From Dimargaris cristalligena (Eukaryota; Kickxellomycota; Dimargaritomycetes; Dimargaritales; Dimargaritaceae), in contig JANBQC010000128.1 of NCBI GenBank assembly GCA_027576995.1, forward strand, positions 1 to 55,455: 55,455 nt of DNA. The letters run 5' to 3'. Positions 21,201-31,799 of this stretch are shown here, one piece after another (position 1 is the first letter of the stretch; every line of letters begins with the position of its first letter). Both the position numbers and the translations under genes were made by a program. The notes under the pieces are model-generated. The model did not search any database, was not told the origin of the DNA, and saw nothing but the letters and a program-made list of their open reading frames with translations.

Positions 21201-22851
21201 TAATACGCCGAAGAGCCGATCGATGACCTTCGCTAAACTCCCAGCGGTAACGTATAATTAACTGATGAATCACGGTATCGTATGAGGACCACTGTTGAAC
21301 CAACTGTAGGATCTGATTAGGGGCAAGGGAAACCGACTTACTTTGATCAGAAAGACAAGAATCGGCGGGTGGGGTCATGACTAGCCGGGTAAAATAACGG
21401 GCCAAGCCAGAAAATTTCCAAACAATTAAGTGGTAGTGGTTTTTAATCCAGGGCAGCGTTACAACCTGTGGGGAACATCCGCAACTAATCAGCTCGGCCT
21501 GAAGTTCAATAAGCCTGGCTTCCCCAGAGGCATTGGCTAGTGGGGGCGATGGAGTTGATGCAGTAATTCTGGGATAAGTATAGCTGAGCACAGTGGCATA
21601 ACTTAAATGAAGAAATTGGGTGGGAATTTGGGGCCAATGATGGCGAAGTTCGGCAGAATGGTATTGACAGGCCCTTCGAAGTTCCGAATAGTTAACCCGG
21701 TTGATATCGCCAGCGAATAATTGGCTAACCGTCTGCCTCTGAGAGGGCCGAGTCCGAGAATCGGAACGGGGGTTAACTGTCGACGGCGTGGGTTGGGGGG
21801 CAAATACGTCATCCGACTTGGGTCTCGTTAAGCTATCCGTTGCTTTAATGGGGGTAGTGTGACCCGGGATTTTGGAGGGCATTTTGAATGGCTTGGGCCG
21901 GGGTCGATTGAATTTGGCCAGCGGATTGGGGCTCGGGGACGATACGGACTCGATGTGATTGATTAGAGGGGAGGCAAAGGACGAACCGGGCGAACTGGCC
22001 CGAATGCCGGGTACGGTCCGGGTCGGCGTAACCAACATCGGTTTCACGGCGGGGGTTTTGAAAGGTGAGGCGAAGCGGCGAGATCCTCCCAAGGTGCGTC
22101 TAATGGGAAGTGGGGTAGGGGCGACCCGGCCGTCGGAAGATCCACTGGCTTTACCATGCGGGGCAAGGGACTGATCAGTGGAGGCGGGTGATTTTAATGA
22201 TTCATCAGTGCCAGTGGCGGGCGGGGTTGGAGGCGGGAGTGCTGCGGGTTGTGGTGTCACTACGGTCGGGTCGGCGAGCGTCGGTGGAGGTGACACTGAT
22301 GCTAATGCTAATGCTATTGCATGGCTGTTTGGTAACGTCAAGTCGGCTGTTTTGGGTTTGACCGAGCGTGCGAATGGGGTGGCAGCGGGAGTCGTCCGCT
22401 TTTTCGAGAGAGAGGGGTCGGCTAAGGGTGACGACGGTGCGCCTCGATTAAGCGAACTCGATTGAAAGCCCCCAAACTGCCGCAGGGTCGACAACAGGTG
22501 CTCGTCTTGAAAGTCGGCGTCGGCTGGGTCTGTGACTATTAAAGAGGCGGGTGGGGGGACTGCGGAAACCAATGGTACTGTCGTAAGCACGTCCCGGGGG
22601 GGCGGCGGGTCCGAGAGGCCGTAGAGGAGAGGGTCCACGGGCGGCTTGGGCTTGGGCTTGGGCTCGGGTTCGGGTTCGGGTTCGGGTAGGGGAGAGGGTG
22701 GTGGCGGAGGTAGGTCAAGCAGCTTTTCGGCTCGTTTGAGCGCCTCGGTCGACAGGGGTTTAAGCGCCTGGCCCCGGCCGGTGGCAAACCCACCCAGCTG
22801 GGTCAGAGAGTTCAAATCAGGGGCGGCCGGGGGCGTGGGGGGATCCGCCAT
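18218..22851 (-). CDS. BRCA2: BRCA2-family recombination mediator
   Basis: BRCA2 proteins load RAD51 on single-stranded DNA in double-strand-break repair. Exon 1 is 22851-20659 (donor GTAAGT) and exon 2 is 20482-18404 (acceptor TATATAG, donor GTAAGT); both are in phase 0. A short exon 3, for example 18277-18218, is uncertain: an acceptor at 18299-18298 would give an immediate stop. This gives about 1443 residues. A BRC-like repeat occupies 20-46 (GFATGRGQAL, then EALKRAEKLL). Two PFKxP motifs are at 263 and 321. The helical domain is about 385-555 (IKNHYHLIVWKF, RSALRRIIERDDT). OB1 is 556-715 (LSDGWYQL, PLEAPDSL, VDVVIQRKLPISYME). A Tower-like region is about 716-825 (SGEELYAIFRTTADPSF). OB2 starts at about 830 (FFKIIVCDS) and OB3 at about 1005. 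Residues 1136-1424 match nothing I know. Low-complexity Pro/Ser linkers fill 47-380. The frame is open 107 codons upstream of 22851, but that part looks like leader. Confidence 0.88.
22645..22686. repeat. Hexanucleotide repeat inside BRCA2 exon 1
   Basis: Seven tandem hexamers occur on the plus strand: three CTTGGG, one CTCGGG and three TTCGGG. On the coding strand they encode alternating Pro-Glu and Pro-Lys dipeptides (about residues 57-70 of the BRCA2 protein), a charged stiff linker just after the BRC-like repeat. The unit switches from PE to PK within the array, so it expanded and then diverged. Length variation between strains would be expected. Confidence 0.85.
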
Positions 22852-23840
22852 ACGTCGGACCGAAGAAACTGCGGAGTATGGGAGGGGGGAACTGGCGATG
22901 GCGGTAGACGGGAGCAGTAGGGCTTGTGGTTGGCTTTGTAGTAAAGAATGGGGGGTGAATATATAAGAGCAGTACAGAGGGAAGGAAAGCGGTTCGAAAG
23001 GAATAGTTGCTACAAGTATGGGGGAGGGACTCTGGGCAACCACCATTGGGGATAAAAGGCATTCATTCCACATGTGAGGAACATTCACGCATTCTATCTG
23101 ACTGGTTGCATTTAGGTTCTTTGCCCCTCTTGGTAAACACCGGTTATTGGAATTGGACCTAACGTCAGCCATAGTGAACAGAGCTGCTGCGCCTTTCTGA
23201 TTCTGGCATTTCGTCCACTCTTTCTCCCCTTTGCTTTTCTGTAATGCTAGTGATATGACATGTGTATGTATGTGTGTTGTTTACATTCAGCTTACTTTAA
23301 TCTCCAAGGACTGTCACGTGATAAGTGGGGCGGCCGAAGTCTCTCTATCTGGTTATTTAATTTAACCGGTCCACCAGGCAACGTACACTCACTTCTACTT
23401 AGCCAACTCGAAGCAAAGCCCCATTATGACACTCCCACACTGACAAATATATACACATATACGATGGCATATATTATAAAAGATTGTCCATATCCCGACT
23501 TCCGCTCGCACTATGAGTACTGAAGGTCCCAGTTTCAACCCTTATCGGCCCATTCTTCCCTAAGCTGCCAAGCTTCGTCGCCTGCTTTTACTCGTCTTCG
23601 CATTGAAACCACAGGCCCCAACTTCACCTTTTCTCTATCATAGGGTCTAAGCATTCCTAGGCCCTTCGTCTACTTGCCCCGTACTCTTCGTCTTCTCCTC
23701 ATTTTCCTTAGTCTGAATTCAAGAAACCCCTGTCCATCATCGAGAGCGGCGCTTTGTTCCCAGCTCCAGAGCTCACCCCCTTTGCCGCCGGCCTCCGCAT
23801 TGCGCCGTCCTAACCTACCTGCGGCTGCAGACTCCACCCC
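22852..23840. other. Divergent intergenic region, BRCA2 / AMFR-like gene
   Basis: About 1 kb between two divergently transcribed genes. A CTTATATATTC element on the minus strand (about 22958-22968) lies roughly 105-115 bp upstream of the BRCA2 start and could be TATA-like. A CACGTG palindrome (E-box) is at 23314-23319. Pyrimidine-rich sequence precedes the AMFR-like ATG. No separate gene was recognised. Confidence 0.45.
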
Positions 23841-26284
23841 ATGTCCGTACGCACCTATGCCCTCGTGACCGCCATCCTGAGTATTTTTGTGGTCCCGCGT
23901 TTGCTGGAGCTGCTCAGCGAATCCCCCACAGGTATTGAAAGACTCCCCCCCTCTCGACTAACAACCCCCTCCTTATGTTTGGCCCGAGCCCCGCCACTAC
24001 TTGCAACCGCTCTGGCACCAAACATCGAAGGAATCGCACCGGCTAATACGAATTATATTACTTTATCCCCCCTTATTTCGTATTTAATCCCCGGTTATAA
24101 TTTTTATTTTGACTCGCCCCTCCCCTAGACGATGTATACCGATCCAGCTTCTATTCGCCGAACCCACTCTCCGCCGAAGGGACTTGGCAGCTCGCCAATC
24201 ACCGCCCGACGATAACCTCCCGATTGTCGTTCAAACAAACCCAACTGTTTCCCTATACCCGCGATTCATGGTTTTGGCGCACCGTCCATTTGCTGGCCCA
24301 ACTATTCACCACCAGCCGCTGGCATTTTGCCATTTGCCTCAATTCATTGCTATGTCTTTTGGCTATTCTGGGCCGGGTCATTGAAGTGTCTTTCTTTGAT
24401 AAACTAAAAACCCGGGAGTATCAGGTAAATGGTGGTGCACAATGTACGATGTACAGTCCAGGTTACCCCTGGCTACTGGCTGGGCGGGGTGATTCAGCCT
24501 GACCATATCCTTCTGATCAGTCCGCACGACACTTTTACATGGCTCGTATTCGCTCCCCTCGCCACTGGATTGCCCGGGCACGATTCGCTTGCACGTGAAA
24601 GTGTTTACTTTTAAGGGATAACCGCCACAATCTACCTTTATCACTACTATGCCCTAGGACTGCCACGGCACGTCCGCTACTAACCAACCCCCCAATCGGA
24701 CATTTTACCCCAATCATACATCCCCTGCCATTATACCACTATCCTCAGCATCTTTACGAGCATATCCTCAACTTCTTCCTATTCAAGCTGTTTTTCATTA
24801 TGGTAGTGGTACAGCCTGAATGGGAGGAGTCGGTGGTGTGGATCCTGCTGTATATTTTCTACGGCTTCCTTAGCTTGTTCAGCCTGCTGTGCCGCGATCG
24901 CCACGAAATGCTCTTGGCGGCCGCCGAGTATCGGGTCAAGGATCACATTCGTATCGCAATACTACTTGGTGTGATTTGTATTTTAGATGCCATGATGCTA
25001 ATCACGTGCTTCTTGACCCTCAAGGACCTGTTCATCTTTCTTTCATTTGAGGTAAGGCTATTGCTTACTGCCTATTAGTATACTCGAGGCCTTTACACTG
25101 GCGCATTATGGAGCCATTTAATCCGGCTGGGATACTCAAGAAAAATGTTTTCCTAGCCCTCACTGCTTACTAACCCAACCTCCTACTTTGAACCACGCGA
25201 TACGAATGTTGGATATTCACCACCACCACCGCTTCATGTCGAACCAGCCCTCCATCATCCTAATCGAAACACTGCAAACCCTAATTCGTTACGTCGGGAA
25301 CGTCCTTGAGATTGTCGGGATCAGCCAAAATGAACTATACTCGGATATTCTGACCTACATTGACTTCGGTGCTGATATTCTAGTCATCCTGGTATCCATG
25401 AGCTATTACGTACATATTCTGGTAAGACTCGGCTCTATTTAAGGCGGCTAGTTTATTGAGGTTCGACCGGCGGGGTTTGAACAAGCTGCCCTTTAAAACT
25501 CGCTTTAACCATCGCCTGCCTGAATCTATTCCTCTTGTTTGTCATGCCTCACCACCCCTTGCCTGGGGATACCCAATAGATGTTACAAGGCATATCTTTT
25601 AATTTGATCGTCTTCGTCGTGCTACTAAATATCCGCAGCGGTATTGTAAACCTGCATAGTAAGATTAAGCGGTTTAGCCAGCGCCGAGAGAGCGAAGACT
25701 CTATAAATAATAGGTATGTAATTGAAATACCCCACCATTCGTACCCCTCTCAGCCATATATGGACTTACTACCCACCACGGGTCTGTCATTATTTATACA
25801 GTAGTGTGCTAACCGATTGCCATCCCATCTGCACTAATCTATGGTCATGATAGACTCAAGGACGCTACCCCAGACGACCTGAAAAAATTAGAAGACAGCT
25901 GCGTCATTTGCCGGGAACCAATGCTGAAAGCGAAGAAAATGCCCTGTGGCCACATTTTCCATAGGTAAACACCACCTCGGCAGATTTGGCCTTAGAGTAG
26001 GGTTATAATGCACTACAGACCAGCCTGCAGGCCTCTGTATCAGGCATTTTATGACTGAGCATAACCTACCATTTGATTATGCTACAATTTAATCTACGGT
26101 TACTACTAAGCCCATTTACTTACACGACCTGCTATATACTCGATATTTTCCAACTATGGTTATCAGGGCTTGCCTTCGGTCGTGGATTAGATATCACCCA
26201 TCCTGCCCCACCTGCCGCGTTCCGCTAAACTCCCATACATCAACATCGCAGCGTGACCCATCAACATCATCTACCGCATATTGA
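23841..26284 (+). CDS. AMFR/gp78-like membrane RING-H2 ubiquitin ligase
   Basis: This is probably an ER ubiquitin-protein ligase of the gp78/HRD1 type, which marks misfolded or regulated ER proteins for degradation. Seven exons join in phase: 23841-23931, 24129-24424, 24749-25051, 25248-25421, 25580-25713, 25854-25964 and 26167-26284, giving 408 residues. The first membrane helix starts at about residue 5. Several further hydrophobic helices lie between 95 and 325. The RING-H2 has a complete ligand set: C349, C352, C364, H366, H369, C372, C383, C386. REYQHLYEHILNFFLFK and EESVVW align with AMFR and not HRD1, and EPSIILIETLQTLIRYV fits AMFR across the exon 3/4 junction without gaps. The protein ends 22 residues after the last RING cysteine, so the CUE and p97-binding parts of animal AMFR are missing. 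HRD1 is the main alternative. Confidence 0.85.
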
Positions 26285-26630
26285 CTCTAAGCCACTCGTC
26301 TCTAGCGTGGCCAGTATTATGAAAGTGCATCAACTACTCAACCCCCCTATACCCTTTACTAAAATGACATACCTTAGTTGCGAATCCCAACATTCATATC
26401 CAACGAACTTATCTAGTACTAGACTATTTGTTTTTTAATGCTCAACTATAACGGCCCCCGGCCTTGCACTGATATTTTATTCGAATAATGCTACCCGCAA
26501 GGCCCCAACGAAATATACAATTGCGGGCCACTCTACGGTACCCTGTGAGATAGATTTCCGAAATAGCTACATATGTTTGGCATCAATCTAACTCCCCGAA
26601 ATAAATCCTTTATCGACGAAATAAAACTGG
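26285..26630. other. Convergent spacer, AMFR-like gene / BET5
   Basis: AT-rich 3' flanks of two converging genes. Nothing else is recognisable. A 61-codon plus frame at 26253-26438 overlaps the end of the last AMFR-like exon in another frame and is taken as chance. Confidence 0.45.
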
Positions 26631-27170
26631 CTACGACTGGTAGCAGGGCAGTCCCTTGATGTAATTGTTGAGCACCGCTCGGAAATAGTCGTTGGAAATT
26701 GGGTACGACAGCTTAGGGTCATGTGGTAGTAGAGCGTTCTTTACCACGTATTCAATGTAAATATGGTAGTATATCTGCTTAAGTACGTCCCGGAGCGAAG
26801 GTACGGTGGGGTCGGACAGCATGACAAACTTAAGCCCGCTGGCCGTTTCAAAGTAATGAAGTTTGTAGGTATTGGTGCGGTAACTCAAGAAACCATCGCT
26901 TTCCTTGGTATGGCTGAGTTTAGAGACCATGTTGCGAAGCGAAAAGACGACACCGTAGACCAGTTTGGATTCGTCGGGCATGGCCAGGTCCCGAGCATCC
27001 GTTGGCATACCCGCGACCGCGGCAGTAGGCCAGACGTAGGGGGCGGTGGCCTCGTGGAGGGATGAGGAATCAGTTTGGGCCCGAGAGCCTGCTGTGGTCC
27101 GGTTACGGTTCCACTCGGTGTAGAAGATGCACTGACAGTGCCGGTCGAAAATGTACAGGTTGTAAATCAT
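26631..27170 (-). CDS. BET5: TRAPP complex subunit BET5/TRAPPC1
   Basis: This is a core subunit of the TRAPP tethering complexes, which act as nucleotide exchange factors for Ypt1/Rab1 in ER-Golgi traffic. It is 179 residues from the ATG at 27170. It begins with the longin-fold start typical of the family (MIYNLYIFDRHCQCIFYTEW). It continues with LVYGVVFSLRNMVSKLS, SYRTNTYKLHYFETASGLKFVM and the C-terminal KNALL. An Ala/Ser/Pro-rich insertion at about 24-60 separates the first strands and is longer than in yeast Bet5. The frame stays open 75 codons upstream to an ATG at 27395 on a GC-poor, leader-like sequence; the conserved start argues for 27170. It is a single exon. Confidence 0.92.
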   Translation of the reverse strand: MIYNLYIFDRHCQCIFYTEWNRNRTTAGSRAQTDSSSLHEATAPYVWPTAAVAGMPTDARDLAMPDESKLVYGVVFSLRNMVSKLSHTKESDGFLSYRTNTYKLHYFETASGLKFVMLSDPTVPSLRDVLKQIYYHIYIEYVVKNALLPHDPKLSYPISNDYFRAVLNNYIKGLPCYQS

Positions 27171-28084
27171 GGTGTCTAGAAAGTCAGTACCGTTCCAGGG
27201 GATGAGAGACGATGCAGGCTCACAAGGATGTGGGGGGATGGAGGTGGCAAGTAGGGAACTGGTATATTTACTGAAGGGGAAAGGGACGGGAAAGTGAGAG
27301 AGAAAGGGAGTTACACTCAAGGCATTCGTGAGGAAATGGGGCACTTGAAGCGGAGCTGGACTGACTGTACACTTGTGTGTCCATTTCCTACCCACACCAT
27401 GGTAATGTAAGTTAAGTTACCCGGACTATTGTACCAGATAGAGCGTGTTTAGAGAGTGCGGAAATCCCCCCTCCCGGTTCTATTAAAGTATATTTACTCT
27501 ATCGCAGGACCCATGGCCCGTTCGTTTATTAAATAGGCAATGGTCCGATCGATATGATTTAACAGGGTAAGTTCAGTAAAATAGGTATACTAGTCCAAAA
27601 TGAAAATGAAAATGAAGATAAAAGAGGTAAGTGAGACCTGGGTCTGCGTGGCGGAGGAAGTTAGGTAGTATATACATGTATTTTGGGGATCCATGTTGTT
27701 CGATTGAGATGACTGAAAATATGGGAAAGAGTTAGGTGATAGAGACGTATCTACTATAGCTAAGCGACCGGATGCAATTGATTATCATTAAATTGGCATA
27801 CAGGTCAGAGTAGATTGGGAATAGCCAGAGTTGGAATGGTAATAAATAACCCACTAGAATAAAAATAGATGTGATGATATAAACGGCCAATTTCGGGGGG
27901 TCTAATACGATGCTTCGTTGTCTGTTGGAGAAATTCGGCGTGGTCACGAACAGGCAGGAAAATGAGGTATAGCAAATCATTGAAGGGCAGGGTTAGATCA
28001 AGTCGGCGGCCGGATAATGAGCCCAGAATTATGAATAGGAGTGATTTGTCGGTCGGCTTCCTATTATTTGGCATCTTGGCGCCT
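27171..28084. other. Spacer, BET5 upstream / RPC31 downstream
   Basis: It holds the BET5 promoter and the RPC31 3' region. The read-through frame of RPC31 continues here to 27805 without homology. Short lysine-coding-like repeats (AAAATGAAAATGAAAATGAA) lie near 27597-27616. The true last exon of RPC31 may lie within this stretch. Confidence 0.45.
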
Positions 28085-28957
28085 TTAAAGCACCACTCTA
28101 TATTCAACATCAGGTAATTTAAAATACTAGAATTAAAGTACTTACCACCGTCGTCGTCATCGATATCATCGCCTTCACCATTGTCAAAGTATGATTCGAC
28201 ATAATCGTTTTCTTCCTCCAGGTCCTCTTCGTCGTCCTCTTCGATCATCTCTTCGCCATCCTCGCCCTCTTTGGTCTCCTCCTAAAGAGTGTAAGTCGCC
28301 CCGATTCCCAAACGTTACAGGTATCCAGCATACTGTTAGTATCATTCAAAAATAGGTATATTCAGAAACCCCAGAACTGGCAAGCCACCCGATCAGTGGC
28401 CTACATTGGGGAGCCCGAGAGTAGCCCACCCAACAAATCCAGCAGTAGTGTATCCATGAATAGAAATAGGGCTAAGGGGGGGGGGATTTATAACGTACCT
28501 TGTCCGAATTATCGTTATCCATGCCGTCGAATGCGCTGAGATCCATATTAACGGAACGCTTCTTAGGTCCGGCCGACTTGCTCTTGGATTTATCGAACAC
28601 GGAATGCAATTCCTCTGGGAAGAAGCTGGGGTCTAACTGGGCCCGGGAAAATAATTTCGACGATGCGATGGCTCGCTCGCCCTTGAAATATTTATCCGAG
28701 TACCGTTCGATATCCTGAGATGGCGGGGGGACGGTCACGTAGAAGGGGGACTTTTCTAGAAGGTCCTTGTATTCCCGAAACAGGTCGAGAGTCTCCTGTT
28801 CCTGTGAATTCGGCTTACGGCGAGCGGGAAGATCGAAGGGTGGGTAGAGCTCCCCTGGATCGGTGAATAGGGTAGCGCCCATTTCAGCGAATAGGCGACT
28901 AACTCCCATACCTCCGCCACCCGGGCCACCCCGTCCTCGTCCTCGTCCTCTAGACAT
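28085..28957 (-). CDS. RPC31: RNA polymerase III subunit RPC31/RPC7
   Basis: This is a subunit of the Pol III-specific initiation heterotrimer (RPC82/RPC34/RPC31). Exon 1 is 28957-28499 (donor GTACGT). It starts with an RGRGRGRGG run and carries the conserved block SQEQETLDLFREYKDLLEKSPFYV and a basic KSKSKSAGPKKRSV stretch. Exon 2 is 28281-28146 (acceptor TTTAG) and encodes a strongly acidic tail (EEDDEEDLEEEN, FDNGEGDDIDDDDG), the hallmark of the RPC31 C terminus. A donor GTAAGT at 28145 ends exon 2 in phase 1. A tiny last exon, for example 28095-28085 ending in Val-Val-Leu, is the least certain part. Total is about 201 residues. RPC37, another Pol III subunit, lies 3.7 kb away on the same strand. 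Confidence 0.88.
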
Positions 28958-29047
28958 GATAGGATGTGCCGGTCAGTAATGGGGAAGGGAAATAAGGTGA
29001 TACTATTATATGTATTAAAAGTAGAAGGAGAAAAAAACTAAAAACTA

Positions 29048-29466
29048 AAAACAAATAGCCAAGAACTGGAACGTGGAGATAAAGAGGTTCACCATGTAAT
29101 CAGGGACTAGAGATGTCACTGACGCGATGCGGTCAAAATTGGCGGTCGTGAGGACAATGAGCTGAAACGAGAATGGAAGGGAGTTGAGGGTAGGGTAGGG
29201 AAAAGTATAAAAACTGGCTGGGGAGCAACCAGCTTGACCCAACCGCTATATGCGAAACACTCTTGTAAGGTGGGACAAGCGCTATTATAGTGGTGCCAAA
29301 TAGGTAGGGGTAGGTCAGGAAAATTAAGGGTGAAAAAAATAATAAAGCGGCAACTCGGAGTTCGAGTTTAATCACTTGTCGGACTTGTCATGATGTGGAG
29401 CCAGTTGTTTAGAGATATTGGGATCCAGCGTGGTAAACAAATCTCCCACCCTGGCTATATAGTCCA
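29048..29466 (-). CDS. Possible small spliced gene, unidentified
   Basis: Two pieces suggest a small minus-strand gene between RPC31 and YHM2. A 31-codon frame begins at an ATG at 29466 (MDYIARVGDLFTTLDP...) and meets a TGA. Downstream, a strong acceptor (CCATTCTCGTTTCAG) precedes an open stretch from 29161 to a TAG at about 29048. This stretch encodes 38 residues, ends in a hydrophobic NLFISTFQFLAICF and could be a membrane anchor. I could not find a good donor that joins the two in phase, so the model is incomplete. Both pieces could also be chance. I recognise no family. Confidence 0.25.
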
Positions 29467-29857
29467 TATTAGGATAAGAAGTCTAACAATGAGGCATTCA
29501 CTCAGCAGCTGGAACCATTTATTAGAGTATCGACAAATGTCTTACAAGATAAACTCCATGCGGAAATAAGGGTAATGCCAAATAAATAAATAAAGGTATG
29601 TAAATATATATATACGATTTTGAAGGGTAAAAAATAAAAAAGGGAGTTTGGGAAAAATGTGATGCTAAAGTTTTAGGAAAACTGCCCTATATTGTGAGGG
29701 GATTAGTCCAATTGATTTAGGCGCAGGTCTAGCACAGAGTTCACTTGGGCGAATGGTCCAATATAGCTACGCAAAGATTACACCGACAATAGGTTTAAAC
29801 GAACCCTGGATACAACGAATGGGTAACGCGAGAAAAGAGTAATACCAAGGTCCAGGC
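29467..29857. other. Spacer upstream of the small frame / YHM2 3' flank
   Basis: AT-rich sequence with TATATATATA near 29607-29616 and A-rich runs (AAAAAATAAAAAA); nothing coding was recognised. It fits a 3' untranslated and polyadenylation region for YHM2. Confidence 0.45.
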
Positions 29858-31799
29858 TTACTGACGCCCGTTACGTTCAGCGAAGTAGGCCTTCAGTTGA
29901 TCACCACCAAAGACCATGCAAACCTATTAAGCGAAAAGAGTGATATGGTACATAGTGGGAGAGATGGATATCACCAAGGTGGAGGGCATGGTTAGATCAC
30001 AGGTGTATAGGTAATGAAGGCGAGAATCCGTGGATAGTCATAATAGAATAACGACTATTAAGCGTGTATGGTTTTCAGTAATGTTTGTTTTTTTTTGGGG
30101 GGGGGAGTTAAACGCATATTCCGAATATTAACATACCGTCAAGTAGGTGCTCAACATAATACGGGGGGTGACACCACGGTAAAATCCCATGAAACCACTG
30201 TTGCCGTAAATATACTTGGCAGTGGTCCAAATATTGAGGTTCTCGGGCCGGCCCACGGCCTTAATCTGGCTCTGCATTTCCACGCGAATGACCTATAGGA
30301 CCACGGAATAACGCCAAATATGAAGCGTAGTTAGTGGGTAAGAATACCATAAGCAACTAGATACTTCCATCCAGGGTAATGTGATGTGGAATATAAAAGG
30401 ATGGCCAGCCAACGTCCATTCGCATGGGGCTGATCAGGAGCAGCGAAGGAGGCGCTTTGGACCAAGCCAAACCATCATCAGGTCAACCAAATACTGCTCA
30501 AGAATGTGTACAATGGCATAAAAGATAACTTACCTCGATGGGTTGATTCCAACAAGCCAACGAACCACCAACCACCGAGGCTATATACATCCATGGGACA
30601 AATGGTTGTTGAAAGCGACCATAATATATAGATAACGGGAGAACGGAAAATTGGGCGTTGAAATGGCACAGGCCCGATGATCAATAATATGGGGAACGAG
30701 GGAATTAGTGGGTGATTTTGGATCAATCATTGTTCAGGGATTGGGCTAGTCCAAAATGGGGGCGGTGTATGAATGTGAAAGCAGACCCATTATAGTATGC
30801 CTAAAAGGGAGGCCCAGGTTACACCGAGTCTGAAGCAGGGCTAGAGAAGCGAACATCACCGAAAAGGGCGAACGAGAATCCATTGTCGTATTTGGGTGGG
30901 GAATGGCAGCGAGCGAAAGTGAGTGTGAAAAAGGGGGGGAGAGGGAATAATAAGCAAGCCAACTTACAGAGTAGACGTTCGCCAGTGGTGAGCTTGCGCT
31001 CCGTATCCTTGCCCTTGATGAGGGCCTCGGTGACCCGGGCAATACCCAGACGGGAGCCCCAGTTGGTCATTTGCCGGACAGCGACGGCCGACACCCCCTT
31101 GTTAAGACCAACGATACCCTCCCGCTTGAAAACGTCGTGGGCGGTCTTCCAGGTGGAAGTTTCGGCACCGGGGTTCTTGTGCTTAGTGACCTCCACAGTC
31201 TTCATGAAAGTACAGAAACCCATGGTAGTATAGGCCTGGGCAACACCGCCGAACATACCCCCAAGGGCGCCGGAGGCAGCGGAGGACATGCCCTGGTTAC
31301 GGCACAGGTACTCGATTTCGGACGAGGCAAACAGCAGCACACCGCCCTTGGTAGAGGCTTCGATCCAGGCCCACTGGAGTCGGAATATGCGTCAGCAACC
31401 CGGGAATTTGATATAGGGAACAAACAATGGTATTGGAGTCAGTATGATAAACTAGGCATAATAGGATGGGAGGGGGGTATCTGTGGTATAAGCGTCGACA
31501 TAGGCCTGGGATATGGGATATGGGGGGAACCTCTAGGCTGATAAAAACGCGGGGAAAGGGGGGTATATTATAGGACTTACGGGAATAAGCCCCTGGTAGA
31601 AGCCACGGAGGCCACCCCGGGCGTAGGTCTTTTGCATGGCAATCTTCAGGCCATCGCCACGATGGGCGGCCATGTGGGTTTTAAGGACCTCGAAGGGCTG
31701 GCCCAGCGTCGAGACTTCGAAAGTCTGGATAAAAGCGCCCAGGGCCAGGTTGGTCCAGGAGATGGGCTTCTTCTTCAACGGGGCGGGGGAGGCGGACAT
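29858..31799 (-). CDS. YHM2: Mitochondrial citrate/oxoglutarate carrier, YHM2-type
   Basis: This is an inner-membrane carrier of the SLC25 fold. Yeast Yhm2 exchanges citrate for 2-oxoglutarate and was first found bound to mtDNA. Five exons join in phase: 31799-31581, 31373-30968, 30580-30534, 30292-30137 and 29923-29858, giving 297 residues. The carrier signatures TLGQPFEVLKTHM (repeat 1) and WNQPIEVIRVEM (repeat 3) are present. The middle repeat has the Yhm2-specific block GLIPWAWIEASTKGGVLLF and AYTTMGFCTFMKTVEVTKH, which lacks the usual PX[DE]XX[KR] form. RQMTNWGSRLGIARV and RGVTPRIML also match Yhm2. Several introns fall just at or after repeat signatures. The identity is firm; transport specificity is by family. 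Confidence 0.93.

Noticed and set aside
22645..22686. G-rich hexamer array that looks telomere-like
   Set aside because: It is coding sequence for alternating Pro-Glu/Pro-Lys in BRCA2 and the units are not a telomeric repeat.
25052..25247. Possible non-canonical GT-TG intron in the AMFR-like gene (resuming near 25191 after a TACTAAC site)
   Set aside because: A canonical CAG acceptor at 25245-25247 restores phase 0 and aligns the joined sequence to AMFR without gaps, so no unusual splicing is needed.
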